In this document: one piece after another, positions 32,754 through 43,900 of the stretch
Position numbering within the stretch: the first letter of the stretch is position 1
Layout: each line of letters opens with the position of its first letter
Origin: Vesta saturnalis
Lineage: Eukaryota > Arthropoda > Insecta > Coleoptera > Lampyridae
Reading direction: 5' to 3'
Length of the DNA: 64,000 bases
Assembly (NCBI GenBank): GCA_036346205.1
Contig: JARFJB010000002.1
Location: 5,155,501 to 5,219,500, forward strand
Made by a program: the position numbers and the translations under genes
The notes under the pieces: generated by a model
What the model was told of the DNA's origin: nothing
What the model saw: the letters and a program-made list of their open reading frames with translations, nothing else
Databases searched by the model: none

Positions 32754-33382
32754 AGACAGATCTGTTCCCGTTGGATTACCCATAAGTTGATTGAAACCCA
32801 AAAACTTAAATCGTGTAAGGCAATACTTAAAAAATTCAACCGACGAACAGCAAAATCCGTCTGCAACATCGTTACATGTGAAGAAACTTGGATACACTCG
32901 TATGAATCGGAAACTAAGCAACAATCCACTGTTTGGATGTTCCAAGATGAACCGGATCCCACAAAAGTTGTACTGGACGTGTCGCAACCATTCCTTTAGA
33001 GGATCGAAAACAGTTAATTCTGAATGCTATACAATAATTTTTTTACCAGAAGTTATTGATGACAGCAAAAACAACCAAAAACGTCGCATCCTCCATCATG
33101 ACGAGGCCAACTCCCATACAGCCAATTGATTATTTGAAGAAGAAAAACGTCGAATTAATGTGTCATTGTCCGTATTCACCAGATTTATCGCGTAATGACG
33201 TTTCTTGTGGTATCCGAATATCAAACAAAAAATGCGTGAACAGCGATATTTATCACCTCAAGATGCTATTGAAGTCTTTGAAAATCATGTTTTGGAGATA
33301 CCAACTTTAGAGTTGGAACAATGCTTCGAAAGTGGTTTGAACGCATACACAAGTACATAAAATTAAAGGCGAATACTTAAAA
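32754..33382 (+). pseudogene. Mariner transposase pseudogene, copy 2
   Basis: Same blocks as copy 1 (CEETWIHSY, HHDEANSHTAN, SPDLSRNDV) with the same Glu in place of the first Asp. One fewer A near 33,007 keeps the frame open from WTCRNHSFRGSKTVNSE into the HHDEA motif, where copy 1 is shifted. Two further single-base losses near 33,329 and 33,360 break the C-terminus that is open in copy 1. The copies therefore differ mainly by indels. Confidence 0.85.
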
Positions 33383-33611
33383 TGAAGCCCTCGTGCGTTG
33401 TGTCGAGGCCTCATGATGATACTATTAACCCCTATAACCGTATCAAGGAACACCACTGAATGGGATAAGGTGCGCAATAATAGTATCGATTTTGGGTGAT
33501 AGTAAACAATAAAACTGTGATCAGTGATACATTAAATATTGTAACAATCATTTCACTTTATTCACAGTGGGAATGCCAGCTAGAATAGGCGTTATTCATA
33601 TTAACGATAAG

Positions 33612-35941
33612 TTGTTTTTTTTTATGATTGTTGACCTGAACAGGCTAAATTAGGCCTATCGTGCTAAAGCACTCAGGAACACTTAGGAGGATGGATAGAG
33701 GGATAATGAATTGCCAATAGACGCCCATGAACAGCTACCTTAAATTTTCTCATATCATAAGTGAGAGGAAAACAGGAACTAGGAGATCATTCCAGAGTTT
33801 AGAAGCCGTGTAGAAAAATGTGGATTGCGCCCGTTTGGTGCGATAAGTGGAGATTTGTACTGCATACTGATGATGTGAATTAGCGAACCGAGTGTTTCTC
33901 GCAAAGATAGCCCGAGATGGTATCAAAGAATATAATTCAGCAGCGCAATAGCCGTTGTAATAACTATAATACAAAGAAAGAACTGAAACCATCCTTCTAT
34001 GCTCAAGGGACTGTATGTGAGAAGTTAAGGACGGGTCATTTATAAGCCTAATCGCTCTCTTTTGAATACGATCAACGATATCGAGAGCGTATTGGGGAGC
34101 ACTACCTCGGAGGTGAGAATTATATTCCAGATGAGGCCGAATTTGGGCCTTATACAGCAGAAGGAGTTGTCGAGAGGTAAAGTACTGCTTAGATCTGTAC
34201 AAAAAGCCTATTTTACGAGCAGCTGTTTTGGTAGCTGACAGAAGATGGTCAACCCATGAGAGATTCGAAGATACAGTCATACCCAACAGAGTCTGAAAAC
34301 TTAGGAACTGAGCCATTCATACTTACAACAGGAAATGATCGATCTTTTTTGGCGGATATAAGGCAACACTGAGTTTTGTTAGCATTAAATTTGACTAGAT
34401 TATTGCTTCCCCATTCGAGAATACTTTGAATGTTTTGTTGATTGAATTTGCCATTTCAGCTTTAATTTCTTGATTTGACATAGAAGGTGGATTATCACTA
34501 TGAGTAGACTGAGATGAACTACAGTGAAGAGTGCTATCGTCAGCAAAGCAATGGATGGGGTTAGTTGTTGAAGAAATAAGGTCATTTATGTACAGCAGAA
34601 AAAGTGTAGGTGCTATAACGGATCCCTGTGGTACGCCTGCGTTAATGCTAACTTCTTTTGAAAAAAAGCCATCAACTACGACACGTATTCGTCTTTTATC
34701 AAGGAAACTAGAAACCCAGTTGATGAGCGTATCATTTAACCCAAACAAGGTGAGTTTGGCAAATAAACACTTATGCCAAACTTGGTCAAATGCCTTTGAG
34801 ACATCTAAAGCGGCTACAACTGTTTCACCGGGCTGCTCTACTGTATTGTTCCAAACTTGGGTCACATATGAAAGAAGATCGCCTGTTGAACGACTTTGCC
34901 TAAACCCATATTGGTGGTCACTAAGGAGTTTGTTAGTTTCAAGGAACGTGAGCAGTTGCTCATTGATGGCTTTTCCATGATTTTAGACAAAATGGAAGTG
35001 ATGGAAATTGGTCGGTAATTTGAGGGATCGGTCTTATCGTCTTTTTTGGGAATAGGTTGAACATTTGCTAACTTCCATGATGAAGGGAATTCCCCAGAAG
35101 ACATAGAGATCGTATAGAGCTTAGATAGGACTGGTACTAGTTCGGGGGAACATTTCTTTAAGACAATAGCTGGGATACCGTCTGGGCCAGTCGCCTTATT
35201 GAGATCAAGCCTACTGATGATCGATTCCAAGAGCTTGTACCGAAAATGAATTGGTTTCATAGCGTATGAAGAGTTGACTAGGGGCACATCTTTTCCAGAA
35301 TCATTGAGACACGAGTTTGATGCAAACAAATCCACAAAAACATTGGTTTGATGTAAGAAAGAGATCTAGAAGATGTGGAGTATGGTTGGGGTTATCAGGG
35401 ATTCTTGTGGGTTCAGAAATCATTTGTGTGAGATCACATGAAATAGCAAATGTTTCTGCACTATGACCAGCGGGATTTGTAGTAGATGAAAACTGAAGCT
35501 AATTAGAGTTATGAACATTGAAATCGCCTACAATTGAGATATCGCAAGATGGAAACTGAGACAGGAGATAGTCATCTTTTATACCAAGGTAATCGAAGAG
35601 GTCTTGAAAGGTACTGTCATTGGGAGACCTATAAATGCAACAGTAGAATTTCACAAAATTAGGACCAGAATGTTTAAACCAAATCACGTCAAAATTTTTA
35701 TTTTCTAGGTAAGAGACCCTCTTGCAAGCAATTCTGTCCTTGATGTAGGCACATACGCCTCCTTTATATCGAAAGTTAGAGTGAAGGTGGTATTGAGAAA
35801 ATTGCAAGTCGGTGACTCGGAGCTTTCAGAGGAGACTTGTGTTTCAGATAGAAACAAAATATCAGGTTGTAATTGTTCAAGGTGTTGGTGAATAGCATTA
35901 AGATTAGACCTGATACCGCGGATGTTGCAGTAGTGAATCAT
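33612..35941 (-). pseudogene. CR1/L2-like non-LTR retrotransposon ORF2, copy 2
   Basis: Endonuclease from 35,941, RT about 35,335-34,395, C-terminal region 34,316-33,671. The TAG at VHNSN is shared with copy 1. One missing G near 35,812 breaks the endonuclease where copy 1 is open (SSESSESP then DLQFSQYHLH). On the other hand, the RT is open from MDLFASNSC through KANVQPIPKK to ILSKIMEK, where copy 1 is broken. The catalytic motif CFADDSTLH is near 34,545. Each copy therefore fills in reading frames lost in the other. This is expected either of random sequencing indels or of independent decay after duplication. Confidence 0.85.
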
Positions 35942-36201
35942 AAAGTTGATACTTTCGATGGCCGAGGTCGCTTGGCCCTGCCCTCCCGGACATCCGAATA
36001 TGGCAGGATTTTACGCCCAGAATTTATTACCCTAGAAACTACAGCCATCTTATTTTTTAATTTGGGACTTTTAATCCGATAGGAAGACAGTGAGGGCGAG
36101 AAGGAAGAATAAGGATGAGAATAGATTAAGGATGATGGAAAAGGTAACCGGCAGCCCTTACCGAGCTCAGAAAATCGGAGACGCAATATTAAGGAGCCCA
36201 T
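35938..36201 (-). pseudogene. Possible ORF1 remnant upstream of ORF2, copy 2
   Basis: Identical 87-codon frame to copy 1, ending in the same ATGA overlap with the ORF2 start. Confidence 0.4.
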
Positions 36202-37191
36202 GGTAAGGGTGGTGGTACCTCCCCAGCTGGCATGGAGTATACATGCCTACCATCTGCCAAAACGATAACATTAAATATAATTTAAGATTATACCATTGTT
36301 TGATAATGTCGTCTATATGACGCACACTGTTGATCCAGACATCTTGATGACAGTGTCCATATTACGATATGTTCATCTTTATAGCATCCTAATGTTTTTA
36401 CCATAGTAACGCTTGTGCTATAAATTCAATAGCATTGAATAGACTGTGATCAAGGAAAAGGTGTAATGCTTCATCTCCCTGACGTTGAAACTTCCAGTTA
36501 ACGTTAACATGTGAAATTAACATTTGTGGAAGAAATTAAACGCATGGACGTAAACTTCAGGTTTCAAAAACATCAAAATTTATTCTCAACGTATGTTTGC
36601 AAATTTGCGATACTTATATGGAATTAGACAGTTGTTACCCCATTCCTCTAAAATAATACTTTACCAGTTTTTACTTTACCCATTTTTCTTATTGTAGTGT
36701 CAAAACAACTTTCATAAATGTTGCAAATTATTCGAAATTCTGGTGTACGTCTAATATATGGGATTAAACAATCTCATCATGTTACATACAAATTATAAGC
36801 CATACCTTGAATTAACGTGGAACACAATCAGCGGAAATGTAAAAATGTTAAAAACCGCAGACAAAAAAAAATTCTAAAACGTAAAAAATCCTTTTAATTA
36901 TACACGTTATAGTTATTAACGTCATAAGGTCGATATGTAGCAAATAACGGACGCGGTTAAGTCTGTTATCTGCGTATCGGACGTGTGTCGTTCAAGACTT
37001 TTCATAATCCCTTCACTTGTAAATTATGGTTTGACTTCATAAAGATGCAAACTTTTAAGTTATATCATTTCTCATAGATACAATATAATAATTATCTTGA
37101 TCATGGTATGCTTATGCTCATCATGTTAGGGGTTGTCATGGAAACAATTAATTAAAAACCTTTTGAACAGCTTACGAATTTTTTTTGAAAA

Positions 37192-38267
37192 ATATGGGCG
37201 AAATAGACATATTAGAAGATTCTATGACTGTAAGTGTTGATTTGCTACCAGAAAAAATCAAGCAGCGATATACTAAAGAATACGAAGATTTGAAAGAGTG
37301 GCTTACTATTAAGACCATTAACTTGGTTAATGAAGACGTGTTATTAGCGTACGTAAAGGGGAAATCGGCGTTGTACTCACCCACTTCATTATGAACGAAA
37401 GTTTCAATGTTGAAACTCATCTTGAAGGTATATGACAATGTTGACATTTCAAGGTTGGTATTATATTCGTGTAGTGTATTCTGGATGTTTTATATACATT
37501 CCAGATTCGGAAAATAACTCATGTTTTTGAGAAGAAAATGTGACGGTTGCAAACCAAAAAGTCATGGTATTTTTATTGGAAGCAGACGACCGTACATGGT
37601 TGCTAGGAAAAGTCATCTTGATATGTGGAATATTTTGCGCTTGTAGGCGTGATGAGCTTGTGAAGTTGAACATGGTGGATTTTGAAGAGAGAAATACAAA
37701 CGTTTTAGTTACATTACGCTACATAAAGAATAAAAAAAAGTGGAGTATTTGTCATTCCAAAAGGACTTCCTTTCAGTGCGTATGATTTATACAAAAAATA
37801 CGTCGATTGGCGCCTCCAAAAATTTGGAAACCCAGTGATCTTTCATTGGCTACCGGCACGGGAAGTGTGTTAAGCAAGTTGTTGGCATTAATACTATGGG
37901 GAGGGTCCAAAGAAAATTGCTTCCTTCTAAAAACTGGAAAATCCTGAGTTATATACTGGCCATTCGTTTCAGAGGTCATCGGATACCATGCTTGCCGAAA
38001 ATGGTGGCGATCTCCTAGCAGTGAAGGAACTTGGGGGCTGGGACTCCTCTGCGGTAGTGGTGTTGTGTGTTGAAAATTCCGTTTCGAAGAGATTAAAAAT
38101 AACCAAACAACTATTTCAAAGTTTACATAATAATGGAAAAGCAGCTACCACATCCGTAGCCACGGATTCTTCAAGTTTAATATCCACAGTTAGTGGTCAT
38201 CAAGTTTCATATGATGGATTACAGATTCCTAAGAATACTGTCACTTTAAAGCTGTTGTCTATAGTGT
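37192..38267 (+). pseudogene. Crypton-type tyrosine recombinase, dead copy 2
   Basis: The N-terminal domain starts MGEIDILEDSMTVSVDLLPE at 37,192 (KIKQRYTKEYEDLKEWLTI). A frame-shifted middle follows, then the recombinase core at 37,600-37,700 (KVILICGIFCACRRDELVKL) with the box A Arg kept, and the C-terminal boxes at about 37,955-38,110. These read YTGHSFQRSSDTMLAENGGD, LGGWDSSAVVVLCVENSV. The H-x-x-R motif therefore reads H-S-F-Q, and the Tyr nucleophile position (family GYVE) reads Cys. Loss of both residues and at least two frameshifts rule out activity. It continues to 38,267 with a Ser/Thr-rich tail. Confidence 0.75.
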
Positions 38268-38584
38268 AATAAATGATTGTTCCTTAACGGCCACTAGCCG
38301 TTATCGTTGACATTTCGTTTGTCAAATGAGTTGCGTTCAATTGAAATAAGTGTGTTATTCCGAAAAACCTTAATACCCTTGTATCGGCATCAAGGGTTAA
38401 AAACAGAATTCAGAACAGACAAGCATAATATTAATATTCAGCGAAAAGATTTAATCGCGATTCCTAAATATAAATTAAATATGTCAAGAACTCTTTTATA
38501 GTAATGTTAAAACTGTAACTATAAATTCAAAGAGGCTATCTACAGTATTCGGATTGGTGTCTATTATAGATGTTGCAGATTTTA

Positions 38585-38685
38585 CAGGTTGTTAGTCTCT
38601 TTCTTTCCTTCTTCTATCTTTCCTTCTTCTATCTTTCTTTCCTTCTTCTATCTTCCTTTCCTTCTTCTATCTTCGTTTATATCTT
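38585..38685. repeat. Pyrimidine minisatellite, about 15-19 bp unit
   Basis: About five imperfect tandem copies of CTTTCCTTCTTCTATCTT. Simple sequence repeat with no visible gene association. Confidence 0.9.
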
Positions 38686-38689
38686 ATCC

Positions 38690-40019
38690 CTTTACTTCTT
38701 GTATGGGGTTTCTTCTATTTCTTTTTATTTTTCTTTCATATTTTTTTTTATAATTTACCTACCAATTATTTTCATGTAATTCCTAATGTTCTCGATCGAT
38801 CCATGTTAAATATATTTTAGTAAGTAGAGTTAAGTGGAAGAACATACCGAATTTTGCGATAATCCGCGTAGCCGTTTGGGAGATGCCTTGACGAGGGCGT
38901 CGTTAGAAGTTAGCTGTTTTTTAGTTGTGCTACCGACGGACGGTCAATGCGACTTTCAGAGTAAAATTATAAGGTAGTTTATATTCTGTTGCATTACCTA
39001 GTAAAGAAATTGTATCTAGTAACGAAACACTAGAAACTAGTATCAATCAACCTCCTTTTTCCTTCTTCATTTAAAGTACTTCAACAACAACTCAAAAATA
39101 ATACTAACTTATGCACTTATGTGCGCCAGAGAGATTTATCAAACTTGTAACTGAACTACATTCACATTCAAGATGCACGAACTATTGTAAATAACTACAA
39201 TGCACGATCACTGCGTGATCACCACGTTATTGATTGAAAGCTGCGATGTTTAGGAAAGAAACATACTAAATGGATATAATCCTTACAAGTTTAGGTCCAT
39301 GACATTTAGAATACTAATTAGACTTTAAAGTTTACAATTATACATTATTAACGCATTCATCAAATTTGAATTACGTATTTGTTAATTAACACCATTTAAC
39401 ATAATTATTATTGTGAACCTTTTAATCAAGTTAAAAGATTAAATCAATTAGTTTGGTTATAATAATGTCCTGCAGTTTTAAGCTTCCTTATTATCAAATC
39501 ATATCAATAACAAACCAACACTTTATTTATAATCAGAAGCATAATAAATTCGATTACATGATTATCATGTCTCTTAATGCGGACTTGGTGTGGTCATTTC
39601 GATGGTGCATCTTGGATATGAATATAGTATGGATTCAGTAGTTAGTAACCTGAGGTTTAATATTCATGAATTTGATTGTGTATGAAAATTGCCAAATTGC
39701 GCGTTGTCAACCTTTGTTCTTTAAAATACTTCAACTGAGTTGAAAGATGTGTATTCAAAGCTTCTGAATTGGGATGAAATATATAGAGATTGTATAGTGC
39801 TTTGCATAAATCTTTGATTAGGAGAGATTAGTTTCTGTTGTCATTCTTCAGGCAAGTTTTTTGCACACCTAATATTCCTCTTTCTTCGTTCTGCTTTATT
39901 CTTTATTTAATTTATGATTGTGATTATTAAAAATGAGTTTATCTGACCAAAATTTGTTTTTTGTCAAATCGTTAGAGATATTGAAACATTAAATTTAAAC
40001 TTTCACCATTATCACATAT
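38690..40019. other. No gene recognised
   Basis: AT-rich sequence with only short open frames without domain resemblance. Confidence 0.5.
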
Positions 40020-40278
40020 AATAAAATACTTATCTTTTCTGGGTTTTTTAATGGTGTGTTTTAAATTATACAATCTAAACGTTTCGATAACACTTACAGT
40101 TATCTTCGTCAGTAGTAATATCTATTAAAATTGTTAAAGATGTAAACAATTTTGTCAAAGTTGAAAAATTAAAAATTAATTTTTAATGTAAACAATTTTA
40201 ATAAGTGTTATCGAAACGTTTAGATTGTATAATTTAAAATACACCATTAAAAAACCCAAAAAAGATAAGTATTTTATT
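40020..40278. mobile_element. 259-bp MITE with 77-bp TIRs
   Basis: The left arm 40,020-40,096 (AATAAAATACTTATCTTTTC...CGATAACACTTA) is repeated in inverse at 40,202-40,278 (TAAGTGTTATCGAAACGTTT...AAGATAAGTATTTTATT) with about three mismatches. The centre is about 105 bp of AT-rich DNA with no coding capacity. Flanks include TAT-type bases on both sides, too short to name a superfamily. Confidence 0.85.
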
Positions 40279-40402
40279 GTATTGAAACATTGTTTGAAAC
40301 ACCAATAGTACCAAAAACAGACATAATTATACAAAAAATTTTTTTAGCGCGTTGACTCACGGGAATGATGGTATTATACTCACTTTGTTAGCATAATTAT
40401 TT

Positions 40403-40886
40403 TTGATTCGGGTTTCCCCATATGATAGTTTATTTAGTCAGGCAACGAAGGACGGATTTCTGGACGGAACCCCCCGGGCCCTCACTAAACCATCACAAAA
40501 ATCGTTACACATTGTACTTCTTTGTTTATACACGTCCCAAACACATGGTGTGGATGACCAAGAACTAAATTTAAGGTTTTTACGGCGTTGGTTATTATTT
40601 GGAGCCAAAGATACCCAAAAACATTATTTATTCACTGATTTTTTGAAAGCATTTGGTCTGGATATTGTGGAAACATTCGTTAGTTTTTATGCGTGAAATT
40701 ATTGGTACTTCAATAAAGAGAATGTCAATAAATGTGCTACATTGCAATTGGCAGATACATGTGTATACCTTGCATTTGTTCATTTTGGCAAATATCTCAG
40801 AGTCAGATGCACGCTTCTTTTATTACAATATGTACGTCTCCTATTCGTACACAATGGCAAAGGTTGACATTTTAAAAAATATATAA
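40403..40886 (+). pseudogene. Unassigned protein-like frame with one frameshift
   Basis: A 97-codon frame from 40,403 reads SLHIVLLCLYTSQTHGVDDQ, RFLRRWLLFGAKDTQKHYLF and FLKAFGLDIVETFVSF. It then shifts by one base near 40,680 into a second frame (REIIGTSIKRMSINVL) open to 40,886. The composition is protein-like and amphipathic, with no obvious transposase motif, signal peptide or zinc site. I do not recognise the family. It may be a damaged exon of a host gene or of a transposon. Confidence 0.35.
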
Positions 40887-41136
40887 TTCAAGTTTTTTTT
40901 TACATAATTCCAATCTGGACAAACAGCTAAATCATTAAGTTTTTTTTTATTTTGTGTACTACCTAACCCACCCCATTTTCATATTCGTTAAGTACCTTAC
41001 GAATCATTATATGGGGTTGTGTCTACAGTTTCCCTAATTTCATTATATTTATCCAGATATTTATCGTTATTCTTGATTTCAGATTTCAATGGTTTATATA
41101 CTTTATAATTATTTGGAAATGATTTTTTAACATATC

Positions 41137-41138
<2 letters not shown>

Positions 41139-41196
<58 letters not shown>
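41139..41196. repeat. (TA)n microsatellite
   Basis: About 28 uninterrupted TA units. It directly precedes a decayed mariner-like TIR, a site preference expected because these elements insert at TA. Confidence 0.97.
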
Positions 41197-41197
<1 letters not shown>

Positions 41198-41199
41198 TA

Positions 41200-42140
41200 G
41201 ATGTCCGGATAAGGGTATGGATCGGCTCTATCTCGACTATTGTAAGGCCTAGAGGTTTGGGGAAAAAATACTTACAAGTAAAGCAAGTTAGAGAAATGGC
41301 TGAAAATTATTATGAAGTTCGTAACTCCACCGATAGGGGGCGTAACTGCTACGAAGAAACAAAATTTATGCTATCTCGGAAAATTGGGTGATGAGTTATA
41401 AGTTATAACTTTGAAAATATCATTTGAGAGCTTGGGTGATACCGCATCATTTTGCTTTGCGACATTTTTCCGTATATCTCATAATAAAGGAGGGGAAGAC
41501 CACTGCATCTTCCAATATTTACATTTTAATATCTGCTCAACCACTCCATCCGTTCTCGATTTATGCGGGAAAATGTTAAAATTTGAATACCGCAATTGAT
41601 TATGGGAAAGTGGTAACGTACAGCTGATTCAAGCACCTGTAAGAGTTCGTAGAATACGTATCGAGGAACGTGCAACAAGCAACGTTTTGGCCTACCTGCA
41701 ATACGATCCCATCTTAAGCACTAAAAACATTTCCGACGACTTGGTAGTTCCACGAGATTCTTCAAAACAATAATATGCATCTCTACTGCATTGTTTTATA
41801 TCAGGCAGTAAATCATACTGATTATGATCATAGACTCAACTATTGTCACTGGCTTTTAAATATGATTCGGGAAAATCCAAATTTTTTGTTGGAGCGTTTA
41901 GTTTTAAACAAATAAACTAGAGAGTGCTCTCTGCGATTACACATTTTTGTGATTTTTGGAAAAACTAAGCAGAATTGTACTATTTATTCGACAGATCATT
42001 ACGCGTCTTAACATTACCTACGTTTTAGTGAAAACTCCTTCACGATAGCTCCATCCGTTCTCGATTTATACGAGAAAATGTTAAACATTTGAATACCGCA
42101 ATCGGAACAAGTTACCTTGGCGGGGAGGAAAAATCGCATA
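41200..42140 (+). mobile_element. Decayed mariner-like element, N-terminal half
   Basis: 41,212-41,640 resembles the long TIR of the DUF4817-type group (CCACCGATAGGGGGCGTAAC matches the 10.68-kb TIR). CCATCCGTTCTCGATTTAT (about 41,546) recurs as a direct repeat near 42,050 and in inverse near 43,150. From 41,631 a + strand frame reads APVRVRRIRIEERATSNVLA and STKNISDDLVVPRDSSKQ, the region between the two N-terminal DNA-binding domains. A further match follows to about 41,915 (HWLLNMIRENPNFLLE-like, in a shifted frame). The catalytic core is missing. Confidence 0.6.
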
Positions 42141-42374
42141 TTCACGGTAACCGACGTAATTTAAAGTACGGTTCGACTTTCTCCCCACTAAGTAACAATG
42201 TTAATACGTCGGGTCTCGCCTTCCTTAATACTTTATCCAGGCTTAGGCCTGTTTAAAGCTTAGTTTTGAAGCGTGTTTAAAGACCAACGGGCCAACGGAA
42301 CATCAGTAATAACAATAAAACAGAAGCATACAAATCTTAGAACTACCTACATCAAGAAAGTTTAGCCAGAAATT

Positions 42375-43041
42375 GCTCATAAATTTTCAAAATGTCTTCC
42401 ATCATTCTCGATGCATTTATTTAATCTAATTTCGGTAGAAAAGTCGCTACTTCAATTTCAGTCCTAGACAAGCTTCTGATGGCATTTCGTATTCTTTTCA
42501 TCATATTTTCCCTGGTCGTTGGTTTCTCTTGGAAAACCAGGCCTTTCAGTCTACCCTATAGGTAGAAATCTAAACAAGTAAAATCCGGCGAACGTGCCGG
42601 CCAGGGAAATAGACTTCCTCTTCCAATAACACGATTCGAATATTGCTCACATAAATGCCGACGTACGTTTCGATCATAATGTGCCGGACAACCGTCAAGC
42701 TGGAACCACATGTGCCTTCTTGTTTCCAAGGAGACGTCTTCTAAAAGTGGTGGAAGAAAACCTCTCTCCATTAAGGGTTTAGTCATAAAAATGTGGACCT
42801 GCAATTTTTCTTTCCAGCATTCCGTACTCATACGTTCAAACTCCAGTGCTTTTGATATTCTACTTGCCGCATCCAATATGGATTTTGCTCGGACCAATAA
42901 TGCATGTAAGTGCAAATTCACAACCCCTATGCTACTGAAAGTGGCTATGTCCGTCCATAATATGCGTGACATGAAAAAATGGATTAAAAAAATACATACA
43001 AGACACAGAAACTCTGAGAAGTAACTTTTGACAATTGTCAA
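42375..43041 (-). pseudogene. DUF4817-type mariner-like transposase, catalytic half
   Basis: A minus-strand frame from 43,041 includes ILWTDIATFSSIGVVNLH (first Asp), EDVSLETRRHMWFQLDGCPA (second Asp) and PWPARSPDFTCLDFYL (third Asp), then a stop. The C-terminus continues past it (RLKGLVFQEKPTTRENMMKR, MMEDILKIYEQ) to about 42,375. The spacing of Asp 2 to Asp 3 is 36 residues with no frameshift in between, which makes this the cleanest measurement in the group. It is closest to the 10.55-kb transposase (EDVSLETRQ, RSPDLTCLDFYL). The N-terminal domain is lost. A TIR-like inverse of the 42.05-kb repeat flanks it at 43,050-43,200. Confidence 0.85.
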
Positions 43042-43289
43042 ATCAGTGATCTTTTCAACTTATCGGTTTTCATGGATATGTGGTTTGTTTTCCCCGACAA
43101 GGTAACTTGTTGCGATTGCGGTATTCAAATTTTTAACATTTTCTAGTATAAATCGAGAACCGATGGGATTATCGCGAAGGGATTTTCACTAAAATTTAGG
43201 TAATTTTAAACCGCGTAACGGTCTTTCAAAAGAGTATAATTTGCTCTTTCGAGACTAAGAATACTCGAACCAGTTGAGTGGTTCAGGAG

Positions 43290-43900
43290 TTATCTTTTTC
43301 TTTATCTTTCCCCTGTACCCTAAGGTGTTGGATCCTCTATCTATTTCAGGAATTCTTTCCTATCCCTAGCGATTTGTCTGACTTCCGCTATACTCTTTCC
43401 CCTCTTCTCTGCTTCTCTGTTGATTGTATCCATCCATGTAAGCCTTGGCCTACCTCATCCTCGTCACCTCTCTTCTTGCGTCCAACATTTTCCTAGGAAT
43501 TCCTTTCCTCGCCCGTCCGTACCACATGTGCGTACCATTTCAACTGTCTCTTATGTATAGTAATCTATCAGCGGCTCTAGACCTAATCCATCTCTCGTTT
43601 GGTTCTTCCCACTACTCGTCGCAGGTATTTCATTTCTGCCGCCGTCATTCTGCTGTTATTTTTGTCATGGAAGGGCCAGGATTCTGTCCCATACGTTTGT
43701 GTGGGTAGATACACAGCTTTATATAGGTGTAGCTTGGTCTCTTTGCTCAGTTCTTTTTTGTTTATAAGTGTTATGTTTATTTGATAGTACACTTTAGTTG
43801 CCTTAGCTATTCGATTCCTACTTCCTCTTCTATTGCTTATGACCACCCCAAGGTATTCATAGTCACCTGGGAGTGACTTTCGCTCTGCTTTAGGAACCGT
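43290..43900 (-). pseudogene. Non-LTR retrotransposon RT C-terminal fragment
   Basis: A minus-strand frame at 43,846-43,583 reads INKKELSKETKLHLYKAVYL, PTQTYGTESW and AAEMKYLRRVVGRTKRE, a typical thumb and C-terminal region of arthropod endonuclease-reverse transcriptases. Further frames to 43,290 give GEERNS, QGLHGWIQSTEKQRRGESIA and RQIARDRKEFLK. No catalytic RT motif remains, so it is a 5'-truncated, decayed insertion. Confidence 0.7.

Larger units (their letters stand above)
31940..37191. repeat. 5.26-kb tandem unit, copy 2
   Basis: Same order and content as copy 1. Examples of differences: ACATACAGG against ACATCAGG, GCTGCCCTTAG against GCTGCTTAG, TTGGAAGAGCAGG against TTGGAAAACAGG, AGTTCGGAGAAC against AGTTCGGGGGAAC. 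About 0.96 kb at 36,230-37,191 has no recognised content. The unit ends directly against the start of the second Crypton. Confidence 0.95.

Noticed and set aside
37192..38267. Domesticated Crypton gene
   Set aside because: Frames are broken at least twice and two catalytic residues are changed. No splice sites or conserved frame support a host function.
38585..38685. Pyrimidine repeat as a CRISPR-like array
   Set aside because: Units are directly adjacent and imperfect with no unique spacers, and the sequence is from an animal genome.
41139..41196. (TA)n tract as an origin or regulatory site
   Set aside because: A simple microsatellite next to a TA-targeting transposon remnant is sufficient explanation.
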